Notes under the pieces: model-generated
Told to the model about the DNA's origin: nothing
Seen by the model: the letters and a program-made list of their open reading frames with translations, nothing else
The model's database searches: none
NCBI GenBank assembly: GCA_937996625.1
Contig: CALKVA010000016.1
Location: 54,618 to 118,617 of the forward strand
Length of the DNA: 64,000 bases
Source of the DNA: UBA5951 sp009936885
Lineage (GTDB): Bacteria; Pseudomonadota; Alphaproteobacteria; Puniceispirillales; Puniceispirillaceae
Direction of reading: 5' to 3'
In this document: positions 16,345-25,711 of the stretch, one piece after another
Numbering within the stretch: position 1 is the first letter of the stretch
Layout: the number at the start of each line of letters is the position of its first letter
Position numbers and translations under genes: made by a program

Positions 16345-17769
16345 TTATGCCGCCTGCTCGTTCATTTTTCCGGCCTTAGAAATAGCCTCTTCGATTGTTC
16401 CTACCATGTAAAACGCTGCCTCGGGCAAGTGATCATAATCACCGTTAGCAATTCCCTTAAAGCCTTTAATGGTATCTTCCAGACCAACCAATACGCCAGG
16501 AGTACCTGTAAATACTTCTGCAACATGGAAAGGCTGAGATAAGAACCGCTGAATTTTACGCGCTCTTGCCACGGTTAATTTATCTTTTTCAGATAGCTCA
16601 TCCATTCCCAAAATCGCAATGATATCCTGCAATGCCTTATATTGCTGTAATACCTCTTGAACCATACGTGCTGTTCCGTAATGCTCATCACCCACAATTC
16701 TTGGATCAAGCACACGAGATGTAGAATCAAGTGGGTCAACAGCTGGGTAAATCCCGATTTCCGCAATTTGACGAGACAACACTGTTGTTGCATCAAGGTG
16801 CGCAAATGAAGTTGCTGGTGCGGGGTCTGTCAAGTCATCCGCAGGAACATAAATTGCCTGAACAGAAGTAATAGAACCCTTATTAGTAGATGTGATACGC
16901 TCCTGAAGACCACCCATATCTGTTGATAAAGTTGGCTGGTATCCCACAGCAGAAGGAATACGTCCCAAAAGAGCAGATACTTCAGAGCCTGCTTGTGTAA
17001 ATCTGAAAATATTATCAATGAACAACAATACGTCCTGACCTTCTTCATCACGGAAATATTCTGCAAGGGTAAGACCGGTAAGCGCAACACGTGCACGCGC
17101 ACCTGGAGGCTCATTCATTTGACCATAAACAAGGGCTGCTTTACTGCCATCGCCGTCTGTTTTGATAACGCCTGATTCAACCATTTCGTGGTAGAGATCA
17201 TTTCCCTCACGTGTTCGCTCGCCCACGCCAGCAAATACTGAATAACCCCCATGTGCTTTTGCGATGTTATTAATCAATTCCATTATTGTAACTGTCTTGC
17301 CAACACCAGCACCACCAAACAATCCAATTTTTCCGCCCTTGGCATAAGGAGCAAGCAAGTCAATCACTTTAATGCCAGTAACCAGAATTTCAGACTCAGT
17401 AGATTGTTCTACATAATCAGGAGCAGAGCGGTGAATAGGAAGCATTGTTTTTGTTTTTAATGGCTCTCGCTCATCAATCGGCTCACCGATAACATTCAAA
17501 ATGCGCCCTAATGTTTCTGGTCCAACAGGAACCGTAATAGGACCGCCTGTATCTGTTACCTCTTTTCCACGAACCAAACCTTCGGTTGCGTCCATTGCTA
17601 TAGTTCTAACAGCTGATTCGCCAAGATGCTGCGCGACCTCAAGCACAAGACGCTGACCGTTATTATCAACCTCAAGAGCGTTTAAAATATCTGGAATTTT
17701 GCCGTCAAACTCTACGTCGACAACAGCGCCGATAACCTGACTAACTTTTCCAATTGCGTTTTCTGCCAT
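16345..17769 (-). CDS. atpD: ATP synthase F1 subunit beta
   Basis: 474 residues. The catalytic Walker A is GGAGVGKTV, the catalytic glutamate lies in GERTREGNDLYHEM, Walker B is DVLLFIDNIFRFTQAGSEVS, and DELSEKD is the DELSEED lever. It carries the three catalytic sites for ATP synthesis. It sits between atpG and atpC. Confidence 0.98.
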   Translation of the reverse strand: MAENAIGKVSQVIGAVVDVEFDGKIPDILNALEVDNNGQRLVLEVAQHLGESAVRTIAMDATEGLVRGKEVTDTGGPITVPVGPETLGRILNVIGEPIDEREPLKTKTMLPIHRSAPDYVEQSTESEILVTGIKVIDLLAPYAKGGKIGLFGGAGVGKTVTIMELINNIAKAHGGYSVFAGVGERTREGNDLYHEMVESGVIKTDGDGSKAALVYGQMNEPPGARARVALTGLTLAEYFRDEEGQDVLLFIDNIFRFTQAGSEVSALLGRIPSAVGYQPTLSTDMGGLQERITSTNKGSITSVQAIYVPADDLTDPAPATSFAHLDATTVLSRQIAEIGIYPAVDPLDSTSRVLDPRIVGDEHYGTARMVQEVLQQYKALQDIIAILGMDELSEKDKLTVARARKIQRFLSQPFHVAEVFTGTPGVLVGLEDTIKGFKGIANGDYDHLPEAAFYMVGTIEEAISKAGKMNEQAA

Positions 17770-17809
17770 GAGACTAACTCCGTTTTGCGGCTCGCGTTAA
17801 TAATAATCG

Positions 17810-18679
17810 TTATAGTGCCTCTGCACCTGAAATGATCTCAATCAATTCTTTCGTAATATTTGCCTGACGCGTTCTATTATAAACCAATGTCAGGCTATCT
17901 ATCATATCCCCAGCATTTCTAGTTGCATTATCCATCGCTGTCATTCTTGCAGCTAGCTCAGCTGCGAAGGACTCTAACAAAGCACTATAAATTTGAGTGG
18001 TTATATTGCGTGGTAGTAATTGTTCAAGCAATTCGTTTTCATCCGGCTCATACTCATAATTTGATGCGCCTGTATCTTTATCTTCGTTTATTTGTACTGG
18101 AATCAAGGGCGTTACCGCAACATTCTGAGTAATAGCGTTCACGAATTGGTTATATATAATAGATACATGGTCAAAGCTAGTATCGCTAAAACCTGTTAAT
18201 ATTTTCTGTGAAACTGTATCAACCTTATTATAATCAAGATTGCTTCCCTGAAGATTTTCAACGCGCTCAAATATCTTATCTGTAATTTCACGCCCTAGAT
18301 TATCTGCTGCCTTTTTGCCAACCATATATAGAAGAACTGATTTTCCCTCTTCCTCTAGGCGCTTTATCTCAAGCCGAGTTTGACGTGCAATAGAACCATT
18401 AAAACCACCACACAAACCTTTATCAGCTGAAACAACAATCAAAAGATGTGTTTTAACAGTTTCTCTTCCTACCAGTAACTCAGGTGCTGTTGCCTTGCTT
18501 GCTTTGCTTGCTAGTCCAGAAATCACCTGTTGCATAAGAGAGCTATAAGGACGATTTGCTTCTGCTGATTCCTGCGCGCGACGCAACTTAGCCGCTGCAA
18601 CCATTTTCATAGCAGACGTAATTTTTTGGGTTGATTTCACGCTATTAATTCGCGTTTTTAAATCTTTCAAATTGGCCAT
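17810..18679 (-). CDS. atpG: ATP synthase F1 subunit gamma
   Basis: 289 residues. N-terminal MANLKDLKTRINSVKSTQKITSAMKMVAAAKLRRAQ and C-terminal RMTAMDNATRNAGDMIDSL plus YNRTRQANITKELIEIISGA are the two coiled-coil halves of the rotor shaft. SADKGLCGGFNGSI is a family signature. It lies between atpA (37 bases) and atpD (40 bases). Confidence 0.97.
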   Translation of the reverse strand: MANLKDLKTRINSVKSTQKITSAMKMVAAAKLRRAQESAEANRPYSSLMQQVISGLASKASKATAPELLVGRETVKTHLLIVVSADKGLCGGFNGSIARQTRLEIKRLEEEGKSVLLYMVGKKAADNLGREITDKIFERVENLQGSNLDYNKVDTVSQKILTGFSDTSFDHVSIIYNQFVNAITQNVAVTPLIPVQINEDKDTGASNYEYEPDENELLEQLLPRNITTQIYSALLESFAAELAARMTAMDNATRNAGDMIDSLTLVYNRTRQANITKELIEIISGAEAL

Positions 18680-18716
18680 TTGCCAATAGTCCCTTACCTA
18701 TAACTATTCGATAAAA

Positions 18717-20249
18717 TTATGCAAAGCTTTTTGCAAACGTCTCAACAGCGTCTTTTAATTTGGTTTGCGTATCATCTGATATTTTCTTCTCAGCGCGAAT
18801 AGTATCTAGAATTGCTTTTCCAGAACCACGCAATGTATCAAGCAATCCACTCTCAAATCTTCCAATATCTCCAAGTGCGATTTTATCAAGGTATCCGTTC
18901 ACACCAGCAAATAACACAGCAACCTGTTCTTCGATTGGCATTGGCGAATATTGCGGCTGTTTCAAGAGCTCTGTTAATCTGGCACCACGCTCAAGCAACT
19001 GACGTGTTGATGCATCCATATCCGATGCAAACTGGGCAAATGCTGCCATTTCACGATATTGAGCCAATTCAAGCTTAATAGAACCTGCGACTTGCTTCAT
19101 TGCTTTAATCTGGGCAGCAGACCCCACACGTGAAACGGACAAGCCTACATTCACAGCAGGTCGAATACCTTTATAAAATAAATCTGTTTCAAGGAATATC
19201 TGCCCATCTGTAATTGAAATCACATTTGTTGGAATATAGGCTGAAACATCGCCTGCCTGTGTCTCAATGATAGGCAGAGCTGTCATTGACCCAGAACCAT
19301 TAGCTTCGTTTAATTTTGCTGCACGCTCTAACAGACGTGAGTGAAGATAGAAAACATCCCCTGGATAAGCTTCACGACCAGGAGGGCGACGAAGCAATAA
19401 ACTCATCTGACGATAGGCAACAGCTTGCTTAGACAAATCATCGTAAACCACAAGAGAATGCATTCCGTTATCCCGGAAATATTCACCCATTGCAGCCGCA
19501 GTATAAGGAGCCAAGAACTGCATTGGTGCTGGCTCAGATGCAGTAGCTGCAACAATTATTGAATATTCAAGAGCACCATTTTCCTCGAGCGCACGCACAA
19601 ATTGTGCTACTGTAGAACGTTTTTGACCAACCGCTACATAAATACAAAACAATTTATCACTATCATTTTTTGCATTATTATTAATGAATTTCTGATTAAT
19701 AAATGTATCTAGCGCGATTGCTGTTTTACCAGTCTGTCTATCTCCGATAATCAATTCTCGCTGGCCACGCCCAATAGGAATAAGACTGTCAATGGCTTTT
19801 AAGCCAGTTTGCATTGGCTCAAACACAGATTGGCGAGGCATAATACCAGGTGCCTTAACTTCCACTCTGCTTCGCTTAACATCTGTAATAGAGCCTTTAC
19901 CATCAATCGGATTTCCAAGCGCGTCAACAACGCGCCCAAGCAAGCCCATTCCAATAGGCGTATCAACAATTGTTTCTGTACGCCGTACCACATTGCCTTC
20001 TTGAATGCCGCGGTCCTCGCCAAAAATCACTACACCGACATTATCTGTCTCAAGGTTAAGGGCCATGCCTTTAACCCCATTATCAAACTCTACTAATTCT
20101 CCAGCTTGAACCTGGTCAAGGCCATATACACGGGCAATACCATCTCCGATTGACAAAACCCTGCCAACTTCGGCTACTTCAGCCTCGTTTCCAAAATTAG
20201 AAATTTGCTCTTTTAAAATTGCTGAAATTTCAGCTGCACGGATATCCAT
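18717..20249 (-). CDS. atpA: ATP synthase F1 subunit alpha
   Basis: 510 residues. Non-catalytic nucleotide-binding motif GDRQTGKTAIALDT, the catalytic arginine region in SVSRVGSAAQIKAMKQVAG, and LLRRPPGREAYPGDVFYLHSR are all present. The start ATG overlaps the atpH stop (TAATG), implying translational coupling. Confidence 0.98.
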   Translation of the reverse strand: MDIRAAEISAILKEQISNFGNEAEVAEVGRVLSIGDGIARVYGLDQVQAGELVEFDNGVKGMALNLETDNVGVVIFGEDRGIQEGNVVRRTETIVDTPIGMGLLGRVVDALGNPIDGKGSITDVKRSRVEVKAPGIMPRQSVFEPMQTGLKAIDSLIPIGRGQRELIIGDRQTGKTAIALDTFINQKFINNNAKNDSDKLFCIYVAVGQKRSTVAQFVRALEENGALEYSIIVAATASEPAPMQFLAPYTAAAMGEYFRDNGMHSLVVYDDLSKQAVAYRQMSLLLRRPPGREAYPGDVFYLHSRLLERAAKLNEANGSGSMTALPIIETQAGDVSAYIPTNVISITDGQIFLETDLFYKGIRPAVNVGLSVSRVGSAAQIKAMKQVAGSIKLELAQYREMAAFAQFASDMDASTRQLLERGARLTELLKQPQYSPMPIEEQVAVLFAGVNGYLDKIALGDIGRFESGLLDTLRGSGKAILDTIRAEKKISDDTQTKLKDAVETFAKSFA

Positions 20250-20803
20250 TATGCAACACCCTTCATGGCCGATTCAAGCCGGTTCAGTTTCGTTTTAAGT
20301 GATGTATCGAACATACGCGATCCGATACGAATTACAAGTCCGCCAATCAAAGAGGGATCCACCCGCATCACAAGCGACACATCTTTCGCATCAGCAAGAG
20401 AAATAATAGATTCCTGAATCTTGGCTTGGCGCTTATCATCTAGTGGGATAGCAGATACAACTTCTGCTGATATTTTTCCGCGCCTATTATCAACTTCTTT
20501 TATAAAAGCAGAGATGATAGAGGAGATTGCAAATAACCGCCCATTCTTTGCAATTGTGCCAATAAATTGAATGACTAAGGCATTAGCCTTCGCTTTTTTT
20601 AATAGGTGCCCAACCGCGGCTGCTTTTTTATCCGCTCCGAACACAGGAGAATAAATCAGCGTTTGAAGATCTGCATTATTATCTATCAATTCGTTAAACG
20701 AATTCAAGTCAAGTAATATATCGTCAACTTGTTTAGCCTCTGTCGCCAGCTGGTATAAAGCTGAAGCGTATCTTCCTGCCAAACCTGCGGTTATTGAACT
20801 CAC
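20249..20803 (-). CDS. atpH: ATP synthase F1 subunit delta
   Basis: 184 residues, normal for delta. GLAGRYASALYQLA opens the N-terminal helical domain that caps F1, and the C-terminal DPSLIGGLVIRIGSRMFDTSLKTKLNRL is the family signature. It is the first gene of a five-gene F1 operon; the Fo genes (atpIBEF) are absent here, as usual for alphaproteobacteria, where they lie elsewhere. The preceding 157 bases separate it from priA on the same strand; I see no convincing promoter pair there. Confidence 0.94.
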   Translation of the reverse strand: MSSITAGLAGRYASALYQLATEAKQVDDILLDLNSFNELIDNNADLQTLIYSPVFGADKKAAAVGHLLKKAKANALVIQFIGTIAKNGRLFAISSIISAFIKEVDNRRGKISAEVVSAIPLDDKRQAKIQESIISLADAKDVSLVMRVDPSLIGGLVIRIGSRMFDTSLKTKLNRLESAMKGVA

Positions 20804-20960
20804 ATTACCACCTTTTTACGATTAATCCACGCATCCTAAACGATACACAGAACGAGTTGTGAAATATCTACATGGTGAGCTATCATACACATGCAGTAAA
20901 GGCAAGTATTTGTGTTTAAAATTACGCCAAAAAATGACGATATTCCTGTTCTCGGAATAT

Positions 20961-23222
20961 CTACATAAAATTATAGGGATCTATATCTATTTGCCTTCTG
21001 ATGGTGGACGGCATTGTAATGCTAGCGTTCCAACTTTTTATGATTTTTTGAATATTTACCTGTTTGGGCGCATTGATTAAAAAACGAACTCTATAACGAC
21101 CCTTTATCTGATAAATAGGCGCTGACGCTGGTCCAAAAATTTGAACATCCTCAAATTGTGGTTTATGGCTGGCTAGTGTTTTCACATAGTCCGCAAGCGC
21201 TAATTCATTAAGGCTAGAATAGATTATTGCTGCTAGTCTTTTATAGGGCGGCATATCTGCGGAACGACGCATTTCCATCTCTAATTCAAAATAGGCATCT
21301 CTGTTCTGAGATTTTAATGCTTGTAATACTGGATGCGTTGGCTCTGCTGTTTGAATAAAAACCGTGCCTGTTTGTTTCTCCCTTCCAGACCTGCCCGCAA
21401 CCTGCGTTAGCAACTGATATGTTCTCTCTGATGCGCGCAAATCCCCACCAGATAAACCAAGGTCACCGTCAATAACCGCAACACAGGTTAGTTTTGGAAA
21501 ATGATGTCCTTTGGCAACCATCTGGGTACCTATTATAATATCAACCTCGCCCTCTTCTATAGATTTGATGGTAAGTGCCATTTGTGCGGGGTTAGTAAGG
21601 GTATCACTTGATAAGATTGTAACGCTTGCCTCTGGAAAAAGCTGGTAGACCTCCTCTGCTAGACGCTCAACCCCTGGCCCCACCAGCTGTATTGAATTTG
21701 TCTGCCAACAAGACTGGCATCTATTTTGAAACGGGCGGGCAATGCCACATTGATGACAGCGTAGCTGATTGCTGAGGCGATGTGTGACTAACAGGCTATC
21801 ACATTGATGACAGCTTTGCTTAACACCGCACTCACTACACACAGCGAGCGGGGCATATCCCCTGCGATTTAAGTATAATAATATTTGCTGATCTGACTTT
21901 AATCTATGTTGCATATCGCTGAGTAGCGGCTCGCTTATCCATTTACCAAATGCAGGTTTAAATTTTCTCAGGTCAATGGTTTGAATGTCTGGCATAGTCG
22001 CAACACCATATCGATTAGCAAGTATTATATGCTGATAGCGCCCTTTGCGAACATTTATCCAGCTTTCAAGAGACGGTGTTGCTGTCGCAAGAACAATAGA
22101 ACAATCGGCATGTTTAGCGCGCAGAATTGCCATATCTCTCGCATGGTATATCACCTGTTCTTCTTGTTTATAGCCTGCCTCATGTTCTTCATCGACAATG
22201 ATTGCCCCCAAATTAGAAAAAGGAAGAAACAAGGCCGAGCGCGCGCCTACTACCACACCTGGATGCCCATCATTTATCTCACGCCAAATGCGTTTTTTCT
22301 TACCAGCAGAAATACCAGAGTGCCAAATATTAGGCATAAAGCCGAACCATTTTTTAAATCGATTAACCCAGCTCGTTGCCAGCACAATCTCCGGAAGCAA
22401 AATTAAACATTGTCGACCCTGTAATATCTGCTTTTTTACCAGCTCAAAATAAACTTCTGTTTTGCCAGACCCTGTTACGCCATCAAGCAGAGTTACGCTA
22501 AAGCCATTCTCTGTTTCATTGATTTTTTGGGCTGCGTGGATTTGCTCTGGGCTAAGATTAAGTGTGCTAGCTGACCTAATTGCACTTGTAAGAGAGCTTA
22601 ATGTGGTTTTTATATCTCGGTTTTGACGCGGCGATGCCTCTATTTTTTTTAGCTGTCCTGCCTTTACCATCGCAAGAACCGTGCTATAACTCACCCCCGT
22701 TTCACTCACCAGAATATTTGCGGGAACTGGGGGGTTATGCTGGCACCATGCTATAATTTTTTGTCTGGATGCAGAAAGCTGTTCAACATTGAATTGCGCT
22801 GGCGATGATAATCCATAACACATAACTGGCACATCAGATTTTAAGGCATTTGGGACACACAGCATCATTCGGAGTATTTGTCCAAAAGGTGCCATCGTCC
22901 ATTCACTCACCTGATTTAAAAACTCAAGGGTTGCATTGTTAATTGGGGACGCGTTACTCACAGATAAAATTGGCTTTAATTTGGAATGTTCAATTTCTGT
23001 TTCATAATTGCACTCATATACAACACCCCAAATAATTCGATTTGCAAATGATACCTCTACAACACATCCTCTCTCCAGCTTTAGGGTAGAACCTACAACA
23101 TAATCAAACTCGCTCTTGGCATTTTGGGTGTTCGGCATGGAAATAGGAACAGATACCCGCACTTTGGCAATCAGAGAAGGAGGGGGTGTATTTTTTATCG
23201 AGGTGTCTGGTGACATGGCCAT
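20961..23222 (-). CDS. priA: Primosomal protein N' (replication restart helicase)
   Basis: 753 residues. An N-terminal 3' DNA-binding domain leads to the helicase core: GVTGSGKTEVYFEL (Walker A), VDEEHEAGYKQ (DEAH box), and YLNRRGYAPLAVCSECG. Two zinc sites follow, with eight cysteines from CSECG to CQSCW. SGREKQTGTVFIQT is a late helicase motif. PriA reloads replication forks after stalling. In alphaproteobacteria it is commonly next to atpH and fsa, as here. Confidence 0.96.
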   Translation of the reverse strand: MAMSPDTSIKNTPPPSLIAKVRVSVPISMPNTQNAKSEFDYVVGSTLKLERGCVVEVSFANRIIWGVVYECNYETEIEHSKLKPILSVSNASPINNATLEFLNQVSEWTMAPFGQILRMMLCVPNALKSDVPVMCYGLSSPAQFNVEQLSASRQKIIAWCQHNPPVPANILVSETGVSYSTVLAMVKAGQLKKIEASPRQNRDIKTTLSSLTSAIRSASTLNLSPEQIHAAQKINETENGFSVTLLDGVTGSGKTEVYFELVKKQILQGRQCLILLPEIVLATSWVNRFKKWFGFMPNIWHSGISAGKKKRIWREINDGHPGVVVGARSALFLPFSNLGAIIVDEEHEAGYKQEEQVIYHARDMAILRAKHADCSIVLATATPSLESWINVRKGRYQHIILANRYGVATMPDIQTIDLRKFKPAFGKWISEPLLSDMQHRLKSDQQILLYLNRRGYAPLAVCSECGVKQSCHQCDSLLVTHRLSNQLRCHQCGIARPFQNRCQSCWQTNSIQLVGPGVERLAEEVYQLFPEASVTILSSDTLTNPAQMALTIKSIEEGEVDIIIGTQMVAKGHHFPKLTCVAVIDGDLGLSGGDLRASERTYQLLTQVAGRSGREKQTGTVFIQTAEPTHPVLQALKSQNRDAYFELEMEMRRSADMPPYKRLAAIIYSSLNELALADYVKTLASHKPQFEDVQIFGPASAPIYQIKGRYRVRFLINAPKQVNIQKIIKSWNASITMPSTIRRQIDIDPYNFM

Positions 23223-23333
23223 TTTGGTTTTGCTCTAGAATTCCAGTTGCAAGCATATGCAACAAAACTGTAGACTAAACATATTAATACTGCAAAATCT
23301 ACATCACACACATCAACCGATTGGGACCCTGTC

Positions 23334-23987
23334 ATGAAATTATTCTTGGATACAGCTGATATAAATGAGATTACCGACCTGAATAAAACAGGAATGGTTG
23401 ACGGCATTACAACCAACCCATCTCTTATTGCTAAATCTGGGCGTAATATCATTCAAACAATCGAGGAGATTTGTGGGATAGTTTCTGGACCCGTTAGCGC
23501 AGAGGTTACCGCAACAGACTATGATGGGATGATGCGTGAAGGAGCACGGCTTGCTGAAATTGCGAGCAATGTTACAGTTAAACTTCCATTGACCGTGGAT
23601 GGATTACGTGCCTGTGCGAGTCTTAGTGAAGATAACATTATGGTTAACGTAACATTATGTTTTTCAACTGCTCAGGCTTTGCTTGCTGCTAAAGCAGGTG
23701 CAAGCTTTATTTCTCCATTCGTTGGCAGATTAGATGATATTGGGGCTGATGGTATGAATCTAATTAGTGAAATTGCGGAGATATATGCCAATTATGATTA
23801 TTCAACTGAAATTTTAGTTGCTTCCGTAAGGGGCGTTCAACATGTTGTTGATGCTGCTTTAATCGGTGCTGATGTTGCAACCATACCGCCAAAAATCATG
23901 TCACAAATGTATAAGCACCCGCTAACAGATAAAGGATTGGCAGATTTTCTATCTGACTGGGAATCTACAGGGCAGTCCATTTTATAA
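23334..23987 (+). CDS. fsa: Fructose-6-phosphate aldolase / transaldolase-like
   Basis: 217 residues, the short class (TAL subgroup 3B). MKLFLDTADINEI, DGITTNPSLIAKSG, the Schiff-base lysine in NVTVKLPLT, and SPFVGRLDDIG are family signatures. Short members can be true transaldolases or fructose-6-phosphate aldolases; sequence alone does not decide it. Genomic position between priA and DUF484/xerC is conserved in relatives, where it is usually the only transaldolase-like gene. Confidence 0.88.
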   Translation: MKLFLDTADINEITDLNKTGMVDGITTNPSLIAKSGRNIIQTIEEICGIVSGPVSAEVTATDYDGMMREGARLAEIASNVTVKLPLTVDGLRACASLSEDNIMVNVTLCFSTAQALLAAKAGASFISPFVGRLDDIGADGMNLISEIAEIYANYDYSTEILVASVRGVQHVVDAALIGADVATIPPKIMSQMYKHPLTDKGLADFLSDWESTGQSIL

Positions 23988-24019
23988 TGTCCTAATTTTA
24001 GAGCAAGAGGGACACTATC

Positions 24020-24730
24020 ATGAGCGATAACACACTTAATGAAGAGTTAGTATCTGCTTTCCTTGATAGCAACCGAGCGTTTTTAGAGCAATATTTAGCC
24101 AAGCAAAGCAAGGGGTTCTCAAATAAAAATAATTCGGTCGAATTAAATACACCACAAACAGACACAAAAATTATTGATGTAACTGGCAAAATTGCAAAAC
24201 GTGCAAGAGAAGAAGCGCGCATCCTCTCGCAAACAAATCTATCCTTAATTGGTGTTGCCGAAGATAACTCAAAGAGATGGCAAAGACTTCACGACGTGTC
24301 CATCGGATTTATGAAATGCACTGATTTAGAACAATTTTCTTGCATGTTAGATGAGAAATTGCCTAAGATTTTTAAATTAGCTGGTGCACGCCTTCTAATG
24401 CCAGAGGAAACAGCCATAAACAACGCTGAGGAAGCTGGGTTTCTGGTTTTGCCAGCTCAGGAAATTTTGGAAATTAGTGGAGCACAATCTGTTTATCTAG
24501 GCCCGCCAACAAAATCTGGATTGGCCTTGTTCTCAACACCTTTGGCTTCTATTGCTGTTATATCCCTGCCTAATGAGATGGCGGCGCCAATTTCTGATTC
24601 GGTACTTTTACTGGCAGGGCGAAACAAACATAGTTTTGTCTCCAACCAAGCAGATAACATATTGTCTAATTTATCACAGGTGGTTGGAACCTGCCTTCAA
24701 TCTATCATAATGCCACAAATAGGGTTATAA
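24020..24730 (+). CDS. DUF484 family protein (GAF-like)
   Basis: 236 residues. The N-terminal LVSAFLDSNRAFLEQYLA resembles the DUF484 opening (a helix of the form V..FL..NP.FL), followed by a probable helical stretch with KRAREEARILSQTNLSLI and a GAF-like domain from about 75. LVLPAQEI and LALFSTPLASIAVISL are hydrophobic strands of that domain. Function is unknown; DUF484 genes sit directly upstream of xerC in many proteobacteria, and here the gap is only three bases. A role in chromosome-dimer resolution is suggested by context only. Confidence 0.8.
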   Translation: MSDNTLNEELVSAFLDSNRAFLEQYLAKQSKGFSNKNNSVELNTPQTDTKIIDVTGKIAKRAREEARILSQTNLSLIGVAEDNSKRWQRLHDVSIGFMKCTDLEQFSCMLDEKLPKIFKLAGARLLMPEETAINNAEEAGFLVLPAQEILEISGAQSVYLGPPTKSGLALFSTPLASIAVISLPNEMAAPISDSVLLLAGRNKHSFVSNQADNILSNLSQVVGTCLQSIIMPQIGL

Positions 24731-24733
24731 TTA

Positions 24734-25654
24734 ATGGCTGGGTCTGCTAATCAAGCTAAGGAATTTGCTCGCCATATTGATAGCTGGTTAAACTGGCTAT
24801 CTTCTATTAAACATTACCAATCTCATACGATTGATGCTTATAGCAGAGATCTTGCGCATTATCTTGGCTGTTTATCAAGGCAGACCGAGATTAATTTTAA
24901 ACCAAACAGAGCAGTTTTTAGAAGCTGGCTTGCGGAAATGTATGGGGCGGGCTGCGCTAAAACAACCATCGCAAGACGCGTATCTGCTTTGCGAAGTTTT
25001 AGCCGCTATTGTCATCGTCACGGCATCTTTGATGAAATCGATTTAAGCTGGATGAAATCTCCGAAATTACCACTATCATTGCCAAAAGCCATTAGTGTCA
25101 GTGATGCATCTTTATTAATTGAGCTATTAGGCAGGAGAGCGAACCCAGTTTGGGAAAATGACAGAGATACCGCAATTTTATATCTTATGTATGGTTGCGG
25201 ATTGCGATTAGCAGAAACACTTAGCATTACACCGAAACATTTGGCTGATTTGAATTGGCTGAGAATCATCGGAAAAGGGGGGAAGACAAGAGAAGTGCCT
25301 GTATTACCTGTTGTTGCAGAAGCGCTGCAAACAGCAATTCAAAGCTGTCCTTTTCAGATGGAGGCTAACGAGCCTATTTTTATGTCAAAAAGAGGATCTC
25401 CAATTGGGCCAAGAGCCGTGCAAAGAATGGTAGAGAAATTGCGCATTTCTGCTAACCTTCCAACTGGGACTACACCTCATACATTACGACATGCCTTTGC
25501 AACCCACCTTCTGTCCGCTGGGGGTGATTTAAGAGCAATTCAGGAATTACTGGGCCACTCAAGTCTATCTACCACACAGCGTTATACCCATATCGATGCA
25601 CAAAAACTAACAGACATTCACCAACAAACTCATCCACGTGCTAACAAAACATAA
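24734..25654 (+). CDS. xerC: Tyrosine recombinase XerC
   Basis: 306 residues with an N-terminal SAM-like core-binding domain (HYQSHTIDAYSRDLAHYL) and a C-terminal catalytic domain. The catalytic residues are visible: Arg in YGCGLRLAE, Lys in IIGKGGKTREVP, HxxR in TPHTLRHAFATHLL, His in LGHSSLSTTQ, and the nucleophile Tyr in QRYTHI. With XerD it resolves chromosome dimers at dif under FtsK control; ftsK is also in this window. Position after DUF484 and the lack of phage genes argue against an integrase. Confidence 0.92.
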   Translation: MAGSANQAKEFARHIDSWLNWLSSIKHYQSHTIDAYSRDLAHYLGCLSRQTEINFKPNRAVFRSWLAEMYGAGCAKTTIARRVSALRSFSRYCHRHGIFDEIDLSWMKSPKLPLSLPKAISVSDASLLIELLGRRANPVWENDRDTAILYLMYGCGLRLAETLSITPKHLADLNWLRIIGKGGKTREVPVLPVVAEALQTAIQSCPFQMEANEPIFMSKRGSPIGPRAVQRMVEKLRISANLPTGTTPHTLRHAFATHLLSAGGDLRAIQELLGHSSLSTTQRYTHIDAQKLTDIHQQTHPRANKT

Positions 25655-25711
25655 TAATAGTGAATCGCACAAAACTGCTACTCAGTTCACCTGATAGACC
25701 AAAACCTTGTG

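Noticed and set aside
20859..21080. Plus-strand 73-residue frame across the priA end and the atpH leader
   Set aside because: Mostly antisense to priA, no ribosome binding site and no family resemblance.
24734..25654. The tyrosine recombinase as a phage or island integrase
   Set aside because: It lies three bases after DUF484 in the conserved fsa-DUF484-xerC order, with no adjacent tRNA, phage or mobility genes.
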